A DNA stretch of 64,000 nt from Rhodospirillales bacterium (lineage in GTDB: Bacteria; Pseudomonadota; Alphaproteobacteria; Micavibrionales; UBA1664): positions 1,798,001-1,862,000 of the forward strand of contig CP060260.1 in the NCBI GenBank assembly GCA_023898805.1, given 5' to 3'. The translations under genes and the position numbers were made by a program. How positions within the stretch are numbered: the stretch's first letter is position 1; each line of letters starts with the position of its first letter. Below, one piece after another: positions 1 to 8,794 of the stretch. The notes under the pieces were generated by a model. It was not told the DNA's origin, searched no databases, and saw only the letters and a program-made list of their open reading frames with translations.

Positions 1-951
1 ATCGTCGATAAAGCGGTGCTTTTTCTGATCCGGCAATTCGGGCAGGGACGCCTTGATGCGCGCGACCAGATCGTCGGTCAGGGTCAACGGCAGAAGGTCC
101 GGATCGGGGAAATAGCGGTAATCATGCGCGTCTTCTTTTGATCGCAGCGAGCGCGTTTCCAGCTTGACCGGGTCCCACAGCCGCGTTTCCTGCTTGACCG
201 TGCCGCCGCCTTCGATCAGTTCGATCTGGCGCTGGCATTCATATTCGATGGCCTGCGTCACGGCCTTGATCGAATTGACGTTCTTGACCTCGCACCGCGT
301 GCCGAAGGGTGAACCGGGGCGGCGGACGGACAGGTTGACGTCGCAGCGCATCGACCCTTCCTCCATATTGCCGTCGCAGGTGCCAAGATAGCGCAAAATC
401 ATGCGCAGCTTGGTCAGATACGCCGCCGCCTCGTCGGCCGAGCGGATATCCGGTTCCGAAACGATCTCCATCAGCGCGCAGCCGGAACGGTTGAGATCGA
501 CATAGGATTTGGTCGGGTGCTGGTCGTGCATCGACTTGCCCGCGTCCTGTTCAAGGTGCAGGCGCGTGATGCCGATGGTGCGCGTCGTGCTGTCCGGCAT
601 GTCGATTTCGATGAAACCCTTGCCGATGATGGGATGCTGGTACTGGCTGATCTGATAGCCCTGCGGCAGGTCGGGATAGAAATAGTTTTTGCGCTCAAAC
701 ACCGATGTCATATTGACCGTGGCGTTCAGGCCAAGACCGGTGCGCACCGCCTGTTCGACGCAATGCGTATTCAAAACCGGCAACATCCCCGGCATCGCCG
801 CGTCGACCAGCGAAACCTGGGAATTCGGCTCCGCCCCGAAACTGGTGGCGGCACCGGAAAACAGTTTGGAATTGGCGATCACCTGGGCATGGACTTCCAG
901 CCCGATGACCATTTCCCACGCACCCGTTTCACCTTTGATCAATTCTGCCAT
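1..951 (-). CDS. gatB: Aspartyl/glutamyl-tRNA(Asn/Gln) amidotransferase subunit B, 3' part beyond window
   Basis: GatB binds the mischarged Glu-tRNA(Gln) or Asp-tRNA(Asn), phosphorylates the acyl side chain and receives ammonia from GatA in the cytoplasmic GatCAB complex. The first 317 codons are visible on the minus strand; the rest lies left of position 1. Family landmarks seen are WEMVIGLEVHAQV near the N-terminus, FERKNYFYPDLPQGYQISQY, the Zn/Mg-site region GSMRCDVNLSVR and EVKNVNS, and KEDAHDYRYFPDPDLLP. Two ATGs compete: 963 and 951. The one at 951 is chosen because GGAG sits six bases before it, whereas 963 has no Shine-Dalgarno. It lies downstream of gatA, separated by a repeat-filled gap of about 107 bp. 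Confidence 0.97.
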   Translation of the reverse strand, partial: MAELIKGETGAWEMVIGLEVHAQVIANSKLFSGAATSFGAEPNSQVSLVDAAMPGMLPVLNTHCVEQAVRTGLGLNATVNMTSVFERKNYFYPDLPQGYQISQYQHPIIGKGFIEIDMPDSTTRTIGITRLHLEQDAGKSMHDQHPTKSYVDLNRSGCALMEIVSEPDIRSADEAAAYLTKLRMILRYLGTCDGNMEEGSMRCDVNLSVRRPGSPFGTRCEVKNVNSIKAVTQAIEYECQRQIELIEGGGTVKQETRLWDPVKLETRSLRSKEDAHDYRYFPDPDLLPLTLTDDLVARIKASLPELPDQKKHRFIDD

Positions 952-965
952 GTTTGACTCCATTT

Positions 966-1054
966 TTTTACCGCTAAGTTCTCTAAGGAAGGCTGAGGGC
1001 CGCTAAGGATAACTTAGCGAAACTTAGCTGTTCTTCGCGCTCTTAGCGGTAAAA
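966..1054. repeat. CTTAGCG-type palindromic interspersed repeat between gatA and gatB
   Basis: The gatA-gatB spacer is almost filled by a repeat. Its ends are a perfect 13-bp inverted repeat (966-978 TTTTACCGCTAAG and 1042-1054 CTTAGCGGTAAAA). Between them are further CTAAGG, GCTAAGG, ACTTAGCG and ACTTAGCT copies at about 982-988, 1002-1008, 1012-1019 and 1022-1029. Elements built from CTTAGCG words occur interspersed in many environmental genomes (from memory). Read from 1061 on the minus strand it is open for 12 codons (MNDFTAKSAKNS), which I do not regard as a gene. Confidence 0.7.
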
Positions 1055-1058
1055 TCGT

Positions 1059-2546
<1,488 letters not shown>

Positions 2547-2569
2547 AAACGCCCTTCCGGCGGCGAAAT

Positions 2570-2932
2570 TTAACGTGTGTTTGTGTTGATTACGTCTTGG
2601 CCGGAATTGCCGTTCCTGTCAACGATGGTGCGGCGATAAGTCTGGGTCAACGGGTCATAGATGAAACGCGGGGCCTCGCCGTCCGGTCCGCCCGCCGCCG
2701 GGGCGATGTTTTCAAGGCTGGTTTCACCCTCGGCCGGGATTTCTTCATACAAAATCGTGCCGTTCGGCATGATGGTAAATCCTTGCGACCGCGCGATCGC
2801 CGCGCTCGAGGGCATGCTTTCCTGCGTATCTTGCGCATCGCCGGCGCGCGCCACGCTTGCATGATCAAGCCATGCCGCTGCCGCAAAGCCAAATATTACG
2901 GCAAATAATGCCAACAATGTCGGATGCTTCAT
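2570..2932 (-). CDS. Small exported protein of unknown function
   Basis: No family recognised. The 120-residue product starts with a Lys-His N-region and a hydrophobic stretch (residues 5-22) consistent with a signal peptide, probably cleaved after the VARA at about residue 30. The mature part is hydrophilic, with a Gly/Pro/Glu-rich linker and a C-terminal segment RFIYDPLTQTYRRTIVDRNG that looks like a short beta hairpin. It lies 23 bp before gatA and downstream of two other small exported proteins. It could be expressed with them or be a lineage-specific envelope protein. Confidence 0.6.
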   Translation of the reverse strand: MKHPTLLALFAVIFGFAAAAWLDHASVARAGDAQDTQESMPSSAAIARSQGFTIMPNGTILYEEIPAEGETSLENIAPAAGGPDGEAPRFIYDPLTQTYRRTIVDRNGNSGQDVINTNTR

Positions 2933-2977
2933 ACCTGAAGCCTATAGCAAAATACGTGCCGCCGGCAAAAAACACGT

Positions 2978-3007
2978 AAAAAACACGCCCGATACATGAT
3001 CCGGGCG
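2978..3007 (-). terminator. Intrinsic terminator after the 3027-3488 gene
   Basis: A GC stem (2986-2991 CGCCCG with 3002-3007 CGGGCG) is followed on the minus strand by TGTTTTTT and, after ACG, another TGTTTTTT. It lies about 20 bp after the stop codon of the exported protein at 3027-3488. It should separate that transcript from the gene at 2570-2932. Confidence 0.7.
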
Positions 3008-3026
3008 GGTTTCAGGGGGCGTCTGA

Positions 3027-3488
3027 TCAGTTATTGAAGGTGTAGGTGGCAGAGGTGTCGCCGCCCGGCCATTCGCGCGCACGAACAGTTTCCGAAGCGG
3101 GCAGCATGTCACCGCGCGCATGGGTCGCCGGGTGGGAAAGCGCGCCTGGATCCGCGATCTGCGCTTCGGTGCGGTTATAGGCATTGTTCGGCATGGTGGT
3201 GACATCGACATGTCCGTCGATGCCCACGCCCGGTGTACCAACATCGCCCGCGCGCGCCGTGCCCTGCGCTGGCGTAACGTTTGCTACGCCGCCGCTGGGT
3301 GGATAGACGATATCTTCGCGCACCAGCACGGCGCCGCCCGCCTTGGGCCCGTCCTGCGTGACGATTTTCTGGTCTGCGCGCGAAAAGTCGGACAGGCTCA
3401 TCGCTTGCGTCCCCTGATTGAACAGGACCAGCGTGCCAACGCCCATGACGCCGGCCAGAATGGTGGAATAAAGCATTGTGCGTTTCAT
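3027..3488 (-). CDS. Exported protein of unknown function, C-terminus FNN
   Basis: No family recognised. The start at 3488 (MKRTMLYST) is chosen because GGAG lies eight bases upstream and a typical signal peptide follows: Lys-Arg, then a hydrophobic core to about residue 25, with probable cleavage at TQA. The frame stays open 14 codons further up (to 3530), but that start has no ribosome site. The 153-residue product is mainly disordered-looking, rich in Gly, Asp, Pro and Thr, and ends TSATYTFNN. The adjacent exported protein (3625-4047) also ends in FNN, which may mean a shared C-terminal signal or distant paralogy. A terminator follows. Confidence 0.65.
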   Translation of the reverse strand: MKRTMLYSTILAGVMGVGTLVLFNQGTQAMSLSDFSRADQKIVTQDGPKAGGAVLVREDIVYPPSGGVANVTPAQGTARAGDVGTPGVGIDGHVDVTTMPNNAYNRTEAQIADPGALSHPATHARGDMLPASETVRAREWPGGDTSATYTFNN

Positions 3489-3579
3489 GATGAAATCTCC
3501 ATGCGATCGGTTTGAATTACGCATTGCCAATGCGCGTGGGCCGTAACTTGTTCCGGGAAAATTTCACGGCAATGGCGAA

Positions 3580-3604
3580 CGCCCCCGCTTTTCAGGCGGG
3601 GGCG
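3580..3604. other. Strong GC hairpin between two exported-protein genes
   Basis: A perfect 9-bp stem (3580-3588 CGCCCCCGC with 3596-3604 GCGGGGGCG) closes a seven-base loop. It lies 20 bp after the stop of the 3625-4047 gene. There is no T-run on the minus strand, so it is a processing or pausing stem, or a poor terminator, rather than a canonical intrinsic terminator. Confidence 0.55.
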
Positions 3605-3624
3605 CGGCAAGGTCGGTTCCGTGC

Positions 3625-4047
3625 TTAGTTGTTGAAGTTGCCCATGTCGTGGACATGGATGTTCAGGCCGTTGTCCGCATAATAGGCGCCTCCGCTGCTG
3701 GTGTAATAATTTCCGCCGCCGGTGGTGTAATCAATCGGCTCGTGTTTGATCATCGTCTTGACACGACCATGTTTCATCGCGGCAAAATCGCCCACGAACT
3801 CGCCATTCACATGCGCCGCGATGATCGGATAGGGGCGATCGCCCACCATGCCCACCTTGCGCGTGCCGATGACGTTATAGTTTTCCTTGATGACTTCCTG
3901 ATCGACGACCATGCCGGGTGCACAGTTTTTATGTTGATAATGATGCATCCTGTGCGGCATGGCCTTATCGGCGGCAAAAGCGCCGGTGGCGAATACGGTC
4001 AGGCAAAGGGCCGAAATCCCGGCCAGAAGAATGGATTGCAGTTTCAT
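3625..4047 (-). CDS. Exported histidine-rich protein of unknown function
   Basis: No family recognised. The start at 4047 (MKLQSILLAG) is preferred: AGGGGG lies about eight bases upstream and the first 25 residues form a textbook signal peptide ending VFATGAFAA. The mature protein of about 115 residues is rich in His and Met near its N-terminus (MPHRMHHYQHKNC) and in Tyr and Gly at the C-terminus (GGGNYYTSSGGAYYADNG), ending HVHDMGNFNN. The His/Met/Cys cluster could bind metal, but that is only inference. It lies between gatC and another exported protein that also ends FNN. Confidence 0.65.
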   Translation of the reverse strand: MKLQSILLAGISALCLTVFATGAFAADKAMPHRMHHYQHKNCAPGMVVDQEVIKENYNVIGTRKVGMVGDRPYPIIAAHVNGEFVGDFAAMKHGRVKTMIKHEPIDYTTGGGNYYTSSGGAYYADNGLNIHVHDMGNFNN

Positions 4048-4129
4048 GGGAATACCCCCTGTTGGTTGTGCCGCTTCCAACAGACAGAGAGAAAAAAAGT
4101 TCCGTACTACGATTTAAGAAAAAACCGGC

Positions 4130-4417
4130 TTATTCGACGATCTTGGGCACGGCGAAAAAGCCGCTGGTCGTTTCCGGTGCGTTGGCCAGAATGTCCGCTT
4201 GTTTATCGCCATCGGTCACGACGTCAGCGCGCAGAGGCAGGGGAATGTTGTTGACGCTGGCCAAAGGCTCAATCCCGTCGGTGGGGACGGCGTTAAGCTG
4301 CTCGATCCATGTCATGATGCCGTTGATCTGATTGGCGTATTTGGCTTTTTCGTCCTCCGCCACCCGGATGCGGGCGAGAGAGGCGATCTTGGTCACGGTT
4401 GCGTTGTCGATGCTCAT
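4130..4417 (-). CDS. gatC: Aspartyl/glutamyl-tRNA(Asn/Gln) amidotransferase subunit C
   Basis: GatC is the small stabilising subunit that wraps around GatA and GatB. The 95-residue product has the family pattern: VTKIASLARIRVAEDE, then an internal helix (INGIMTWIEQLNAV), the GIEPLAS loop, and the C-terminal ETTSGFFAVPKIVE, whose Phe-Val-Pro-Lys motif is diagnostic. ATG 4417 gives MSIDNATV, the usual family start; an ATG four codons upstream (4429) cannot be excluded. It is divergent from ruvX with only 17 bp between start codons. Three exported-protein genes separate it from gatA. Confidence 0.95.
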   Translation of the reverse strand: MSIDNATVTKIASLARIRVAEDEKAKYANQINGIMTWIEQLNAVPTDGIEPLASVNNIPLPLRADVVTDGDKQADILANAPETTSGFFAVPKIVE

Positions 4418-4434
4418 GCGCCACAACATCTATA

Positions 4435-4941
4435 ATGAAACCGCCCGCACTGCAATATCTTGAAGATGCGTGGCCCGATTGCCCGCGCGATGCGCGGCTT
4501 CTGGGCATCGATCACGGCACCCGGACGCTGGGGTTGGCCCTGTGCGACCCCGGCCAGACGCTGGCAACGCCGCTTAAGACCATTCGCCGCGCCAAATTCG
4601 AGGCTGATGTCGCCGCCCTGAAAACCGTGATCGCGGATTACGGGGTTCGGGGCTTGATCGTCGGCTGGCCGCTGGAGGCGCACGGCGCCGAAGGCCCACG
4701 CTGCCAGTCCGTGCGCGACTATATGGCGATGCTGGCCCCCAGACTGGATTTATGGTGGGCGGTGTGGGACGAACGCCTGTCCACCGCCGATGCACACCGC
4801 CTGATGGCCGAGGATATGGGCCTGAGCTTTGCCCGCCGCAAACAGGCGGTCGATGCGCTGGCCGCGCAGACGATTCTTCAGTCCGCGCTCGATTTCATGA
4901 CGGCGAACCGTAACACAGAAGCCGGTCCCCGTTCGCGCTAA
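4435..4941 (+). CDS. ruvX: Putative pre-16S rRNA nuclease / Holliday-junction-resolvase-fold protein YqgF
   Basis: YqgF/RuvX has an RNase H-like fold and in E. coli trims the 5' end of pre-16S rRNA. The 168 residues show the family motifs: first acidic strand LLGIDHGTRTLGLALCD (residues 25-41), GLIVGWPLEAHGAEGP, the DERLST signature, and C-terminal DALAAQTILQ with the last acidic residue. The ATG at 4435 overlaps a TATAAT hexamer (4431-4436) and has no Shine-Dalgarno, so the true start is less certain than the identity. Its last 47 bp overlap the convergent metallopeptidase gene. Confidence 0.93.
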   Translation: MKPPALQYLEDAWPDCPRDARLLGIDHGTRTLGLALCDPGQTLATPLKTIRRAKFEADVAALKTVIADYGVRGLIVGWPLEAHGAEGPRCQSVRDYMAMLAPRLDLWWAVWDERLSTADAHRLMAEDMGLSFARRKQAVDALAAQTILQSALDFMTANRNTEAGPRSR

Positions 4942-5620
4942 GCCACGCGCGCGCGCCGTCCATATCCTCGCAAAGCGACTGGCACAAATCCCAGAAGCGT
5001 TGCGAGTGATTCATGTACCGCAGATGCGCGCATTCATGCGCGACCACGTAATCGATGACATGGTCGGGCGTGAACACCAGCCGCCAGCAGAACATCAAAC
5101 GTCCGTCCGGCGAACAGCTGCCCCAGCGCGCGCGCGTGTCCCGCAGCTGGATGCCCTGTACGCTGCGTTCGATGCGTTGCGACTTGGTTTCGGCCAGCGG
5201 ACGTAACCGTGTTTCAAGAATCCTGTATAGATAACGGCGGATATTGCTGGCCGGGTCCGGACGTGGCGTGGACACCGCAAGAGTCGTGTCGTTCAGTGTA
5301 CAATGCGTAACGCGGCCCGTACCTAGTGTGACCACGATCAACCGGTCCCGCCCGAACACGGGGAGGACCGAACCGTGCGCCAACGGAACGGGTTTTTCAA
5401 GTTTCGCCAGATGCGCGTCGATCCATTCGCGGTTGGCATCGGCGAAACGCCACGCGGTTTTTTCCGATGCGCGCTTGGGGACGACCAGACAGATTTCCCC
5501 CCGCGCCGGGTCGACGCGCAGCGCCACGCGCCGTGCCGTGCCGGACCGCACGACGCGCACGTTTTCAAGTCCCTCTGGCGGGATGTGCGGCGGCTTGGGC
5601 GTGGTCGAACGAAAAAACAT
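4895..5620 (-). CDS. YgjP/DUF45 family (WLM-like) metallopeptidase
   Basis: This 241-residue protein belongs to the YgjP-like DUF45 family of SprT-related zinc proteins. The C-terminal half carries the family block RARWGSCSPDGRLMFCWRL, then VIDYVVAHECAHLRYMNHS, which provides HExxH (His-Glu-Cys-Ala-His), and a downstream H-S-Q-R-F-W segment with the third ligand region. The N-terminal half is the basic DUF45 beta domain. No signal peptide is present, so it acts in the cytoplasm; the substrate is unknown. It converges on ruvX and overlaps it by 47 bp. A hairpin tandem repeat lies just upstream. Confidence 0.88.
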   Translation of the reverse strand: MFFRSTTPKPPHIPPEGLENVRVVRSGTARRVALRVDPARGEICLVVPKRASEKTAWRFADANREWIDAHLAKLEKPVPLAHGSVLPVFGRDRLIVVTLGTGRVTHCTLNDTTLAVSTPRPDPASNIRRYLYRILETRLRPLAETKSQRIERSVQGIQLRDTRARWGSCSPDGRLMFCWRLVFTPDHVIDYVVAHECAHLRYMNHSQRFWDLCQSLCEDMDGARAWLSANGDRLLCYGSPS

Positions 5621-5634
5621 GACGTTCGTTCATT

Positions 5635-5727
5635 GTGCGGGCGCAAGCCCGCCTCCGTCAACACCTGTGCGGGCGCAAGCCCGCCTCCGTCAACACCTGT
5701 GCGGGCGCAAGCCTGCCCCCGTCAACC
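5635..5727. repeat. Three tandem 32-bp hairpin repeats
   Basis: Two identical 32-bp units (5635-5666 and 5667-5698) are followed by a partial, slightly diverged third (5699-5727). Each unit carries the palindrome GCGGGC-GCAA-GCCCGC, which on the plus strand folds to a six-pair stem closed by a GNRA tetraloop; the third copy has a mismatch. It sits between the phaZ stop (5741) and the start of the metallopeptidase gene (5620), so it would lie in a 3' or 5' untranslated region. Confidence 0.85.
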
Positions 5728-5740
5728 ACTTGAAAAAAGA

Positions 5741-7114
5741 TCAGCGGCGCTTGCGCGGCTTTGTGGTTTTTGGCTTCGCGCTTTTCGGTTTTGGACTTTT
5801 TGGCGCCGCGCTCTGCCAGTGCTCGGCGCGTAGATCGGGAATGACATCAAGGTCCGCGGCAGGAATTTTATCGACGCTGCGATCCTGTGCGCGGATGAAA
5901 TGGCGTACGCGCGGCATGATCTGCTCGCGCCATTTGCGCCCGTTGAAAATGCCGTAATGCCCGACCTGCGCCTGTAAATGATGGTAATGTTTTGCAGCCG
6001 GCAGGTTGGGCGTCAGGCCGTGCGCGGCCTCTGTCTGGCCGCGTGCGGAAATGTCGTCCAGCTCGCCCTCGATGGTCAAAATCGCGGTATGAGTGATGTC
6101 GTGCGGATCGACGTCGTGCAGGCGGCCGTCTTCGGGGTCCTTCCATTTCATCTGCCGTTTGGGTAGCAGATGTTTCTGGAACACGATTTCGACGGTCTGG
6201 AGATAAAACTCGCCGGGCAGGTCCATCACCGCCAGATACTCGTTATAAAATCTGCGGTGCGCATCGGCGCTTTCGCCGTCGCTTTGCACAAGATGCTGGA
6301 AGAATTTGAGATGCGATCCGATATGCCGGTCCAGATTCATCGACATGAACCCGCCCAGTTGCAGGAAGCCCGGATAAACCCGTCGATGCGCGCCGGGGTA
6401 ATAGAACGGCACGTCAGTGGTGACGGTTTGCTCGAACCATTTCAATGGACGTTGTTCGGCCAGCTCCGTCACGGCGGTTTTCGATACGCGCGGGTCGATC
6501 GGTCCGCCCATCAGGATGATCGAGCGTGGTGCCTTCGCATCCTTCCATTTATTCATCAGGCAGGCCGAAACGAAGACCGGCACGGCGGGCTGGCACACCG
6601 CGATGACGTGCACGTCCGGCCCAAGGTGGCGGATGAATTCAAGGACATAGGCGATATAATCGTCCAGATTGAAACGCCCGGCGGCCAGCGGCACCTGACG
6701 CGCATCCTCCCAGTCGGTGATATAGACGTCGTGATGCGGCAGCAACGCTTCGACCGTGCCGCGCAAAAGCGTCGCGAAATGCCCTGAAATCGGCGCGACC
6801 ACCAGCACCTTGGGGTCGCGGCGCTTGATCCGCCGCCGGAAATGCATCAGCGTGCAGAACGGTTTGACGATGACGTCTTCCTCCATCACCTCGACGTTGC
6901 GTCCGTCGATCGTGGTGCTGCCCAGCCCGAATTCGGGGCGACCGAATTTGCGCGTCGCGCGCTCGAACAACTCGGCCGACGCCGCCATGGTGCGTCCGGC
7001 CAGCGTGTACGACATCGGCACGAACGGGTTTTGCAACGTGGTGCGGATCATCTCCGCCGTCGCGCGGGCAGGGGTCATCGAGGCGTGATAAAGATCGTAT
7101 AAATGATAAAGCAT
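5741..7114 (-). CDS. phaZ: Intracellular poly(3-hydroxybutyrate) depolymerase
   Basis: Intracellular PhaZ degrades native PHB granules to monomer and oligomers under carbon need. The 457-residue protein matches the PhaZa1 type: conserved N-terminus MLYHLYDLYHASMTPAR, an alpha/beta hydrolase core with a Cys nucleophile in VIAVCQPAVPV, the Asp loop TIEGELDDISARGQ, and the catalytic His in VGHYGIFNGRKW. The last 20 residues are a Lys/Pro-rich tail. ATG 7114 is chosen over 7141 because it gives the family N-terminus. No phaC or phasin gene is in the window. Two palindromes lie in its promoter region. Confidence 0.95.
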   Translation of the reverse strand: MLYHLYDLYHASMTPARATAEMIRTTLQNPFVPMSYTLAGRTMAASAELFERATRKFGRPEFGLGSTTIDGRNVEVMEEDVIVKPFCTLMHFRRRIKRRDPKVLVVAPISGHFATLLRGTVEALLPHHDVYITDWEDARQVPLAAGRFNLDDYIAYVLEFIRHLGPDVHVIAVCQPAVPVFVSACLMNKWKDAKAPRSIILMGGPIDPRVSKTAVTELAEQRPLKWFEQTVTTDVPFYYPGAHRRVYPGFLQLGGFMSMNLDRHIGSHLKFFQHLVQSDGESADAHRRFYNEYLAVMDLPGEFYLQTVEIVFQKHLLPKRQMKWKDPEDGRLHDVDPHDITHTAILTIEGELDDISARGQTEAAHGLTPNLPAAKHYHHLQAQVGHYGIFNGRKWREQIMPRVRHFIRAQDRSVDKIPAADLDVIPDLRAEHWQSAAPKSPKPKSAKPKTTKPRKRR

Positions 7115-7133
7115 GGCAGGGCGTCCATGGATG

Positions 7134-7147
7134 TTAACCAAGGTTAA
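7134..7147. promoter_or_regulatory. Palindromic candidate operator overlapping the phaZ -10 region
   Basis: TTAACCAAGGTTAA is a perfect 14-bp palindrome 20 bp upstream of the phaZ ATG. On the minus strand it directly overlaps a TATATT hexamer that could serve as the phaZ -10 box, an arrangement typical of repression. A second palindrome, AAAAGTC-TGT-GACTTTT, lies at 7166-7182 in the same divergent spacer. Neither protein partner is identifiable. Confidence 0.4.
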
Positions 7148-7208
7148 TATAGCCTCAAACCATTTAAAAGTCTGTGACTTTTTACGCCCGCCATGTCCTA
7201 ATGCCGGG

Positions 7209-8216
7209 ATGGATCTGACAGTTTACGTATCCCAGTTGCAGAACCGCACCTTTCTGGCGCTCGCGGGTCTGGCGCTCGCGCTTTTATTCGATATGGGGCG
7301 CGGCCTTGCCTTTGGACACCGTGCCGACCCGCGTCCGTTGATGGAAAAACTCGCCGACATGCTGCTTTACCCGATGGCCGCGCGCCTCAATCGCGCGGGG
7401 CGGCCAGACGGCGCGTTGACCTTGCGCGGCGTGATGGTGCTGGCATTGGGCTGTATGGCATTTTTCGGTGGTGTCGCCGCGCTGTTGCATTTCGCGCACC
7501 GCTATGGACAAGGGGGCGCGGCGCTGACGCTTCTGGTCGCGTTATCCACCGGCACGGTGGGATGGTTCGCGCCGCTGCGCGCGCTTTCGCGCATCCTGTC
7601 CGATTCCCGCGCGCCGCGTCCTTATATGGTGCTGGCGCGGGCGACCTATACCAACATGATCTCGCTGGACGAAAGCGGCATCATCCGCGTCGCATGCACC
7701 GCCGCGATCCGCTCGCTCGCCATACGGTTGGCCGCGCCGCTTGTGCTGTTTATCCTGTTCGGATGGCAGGTTCTGGCGCTGTACTGGCCGGTCATGGCGC
7801 TCGCGCTCGCGACCGGGCAGGACGGCACCTCGCGCGCTTTCGCCGCGGTGACCAACGCCCTTGCGACCTTGCTGCTGCTGGTGCCTACGTTGCTGATTTT
7901 TCCGGTCGTGCTGGTGGCGCTGTTCTTTTCCGCCGGGTCGTCGTTTTTTCGCGCACTGCCCGGTTTCTTCCGGGTCACGCGCTGGCCCAGGCTGCTTCAG
8001 GGCGGTTTGCCGCTGTTGGTTGCGGCCTATGCGATGCGTCTGGCCCTTGGCGGCCCGCGGCAGGATCGTGCGGGCGCGGGCATCATGGCGCCGTGGGTCG
8101 GGCCGGATCGTGGCACTGCGCGGCTGGAAAGCCGCGACATCGGGCGTGTGCTTTATCTTCAGGCGGTCACGCTGTTGCTGACCGGCACGATTCTGTTCCT
8201 GCTGGCTGTAGTCTAG
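7209..8216 (+). CDS. CobD/CbiB-like integral membrane protein
   Basis: The 335-residue protein has several hydrophobic segments and resembles the CobD/CbiB family, which joins adenosylcobyric acid and aminopropanol phosphate in the membrane. Points of resemblance are LDESGIIRVACTAAIRSLA (family: LDE-GI-RAAIESLA), the ARATYTNMI stretch before it, AMRLALGGPRQD and the C-terminal APWVGPDRGTARLESRDIGRVLYL. Similarity is partial, and no cobalamin biosynthesis gene is nearby, so it may be a diverged paralogue with another role. ATG 7209 is chosen because the longer frame runs through the phaZ promoter. It converges on regA, overlapping by 4 bp. Confidence 0.6.
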   Translation: MDLTVYVSQLQNRTFLALAGLALALLFDMGRGLAFGHRADPRPLMEKLADMLLYPMAARLNRAGRPDGALTLRGVMVLALGCMAFFGGVAALLHFAHRYGQGGAALTLLVALSTGTVGWFAPLRALSRILSDSRAPRPYMVLARATYTNMISLDESGIIRVACTAAIRSLAIRLAAPLVLFILFGWQVLALYWPVMALALATGQDGTSRAFAAVTNALATLLLLVPTLLIFPVVLVALFFSAGSSFFRALPGFFRVTRWPRLLQGGLPLLVAAYAMRLALGGPRQDRAGAGIMAPWVGPDRGTARLESRDIGRVLYLQAVTLLLTGTILFLLAVV

Positions 8217-8785
8217 GAATCCGCGTTTTCGCGCGGCGCGTATTTGGCAAGAATGCGTTGCAGCGTCCGCCGGTGCATCCCCAGCCGCCGGGCGGTTTCG
8301 GATACGTTGCGCTCGCACTGTTCGTAAATTCGCTGGATATGTTCCCAGCGCACACGTTCAGCGCTCATCGGGCGGGATGGCGGCGGGGGCAGGGCGGCGC
8401 CGCCGCTGCCATCGGCCAAAAGCGCGGCTTCCACCGCATCCGCGTCGGCGGGCTTGGTCAGGTAATCGACGGCCCCGGCCTTCACCGCGGCCACCGCCGT
8501 TGCGATATTCCCGTACGCGGTCATCATGACCACCCGGCAATCGGGCACGGTGTCCTTGATTTTCTGGGTGATGTCGAGGCCGCTGCCATCCGCAAGCCGC
8601 AAATCGACCAGCGCGTAATCGGGCGCATGGTCGTCGACCCACTCAAGCGCGTCCGCGACGGCATAGAAAACAGTAACGCGAAATCCGCGCCGCTCCATCG
8701 CCTTGCCCATGCGGTCGGCAAGTACCATGTCGTCGTCGACGATCAATAAATGACCCTTGCTGGCGGGGGCGGACAGATCGCTCAT
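8213..8785 (-). CDS. regA: RegA/ActR/PrrA-type redox response regulator
   Basis: RegA is the DNA-binding partner of the RegB kinase and controls respiration, fixation and photosynthesis genes according to redox state. The receiver domain (residues 12-125) has acidic residues VDDD, phospho-acceptor Asp61 in YALVDLRLADGSGL, Thr in MMTAYG and Lys in YLTKPAD. After a Pro-rich linker, the C-terminal Fis-type helix-turn-helix NVSETARRLGMHRRTLQRIL is almost identical to the invariant RegA recognition region. At 190 residues it is normal. It is 9 bp downstream of regB in the same orientation. Confidence 0.95.
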   Translation of the reverse strand: MSDLSAPASKGHLLIVDDDMVLADRMGKAMERRGFRVTVFYAVADALEWVDDHAPDYALVDLRLADGSGLDITQKIKDTVPDCRVVMMTAYGNIATAVAAVKAGAVDYLTKPADADAVEAALLADGSGGAALPPPPSRPMSAERVRWEHIQRIYEQCERNVSETARRLGMHRRTLQRILAKYAPRENADS

Positions 8786-8794
8786 CGGCCCAGT

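Noticed and set aside
5635..5727. Possible CRISPR array in the 32-bp tandem repeats
   Set aside because: The units are directly tandem with no unique spacers, only three copies, and no cas genes.
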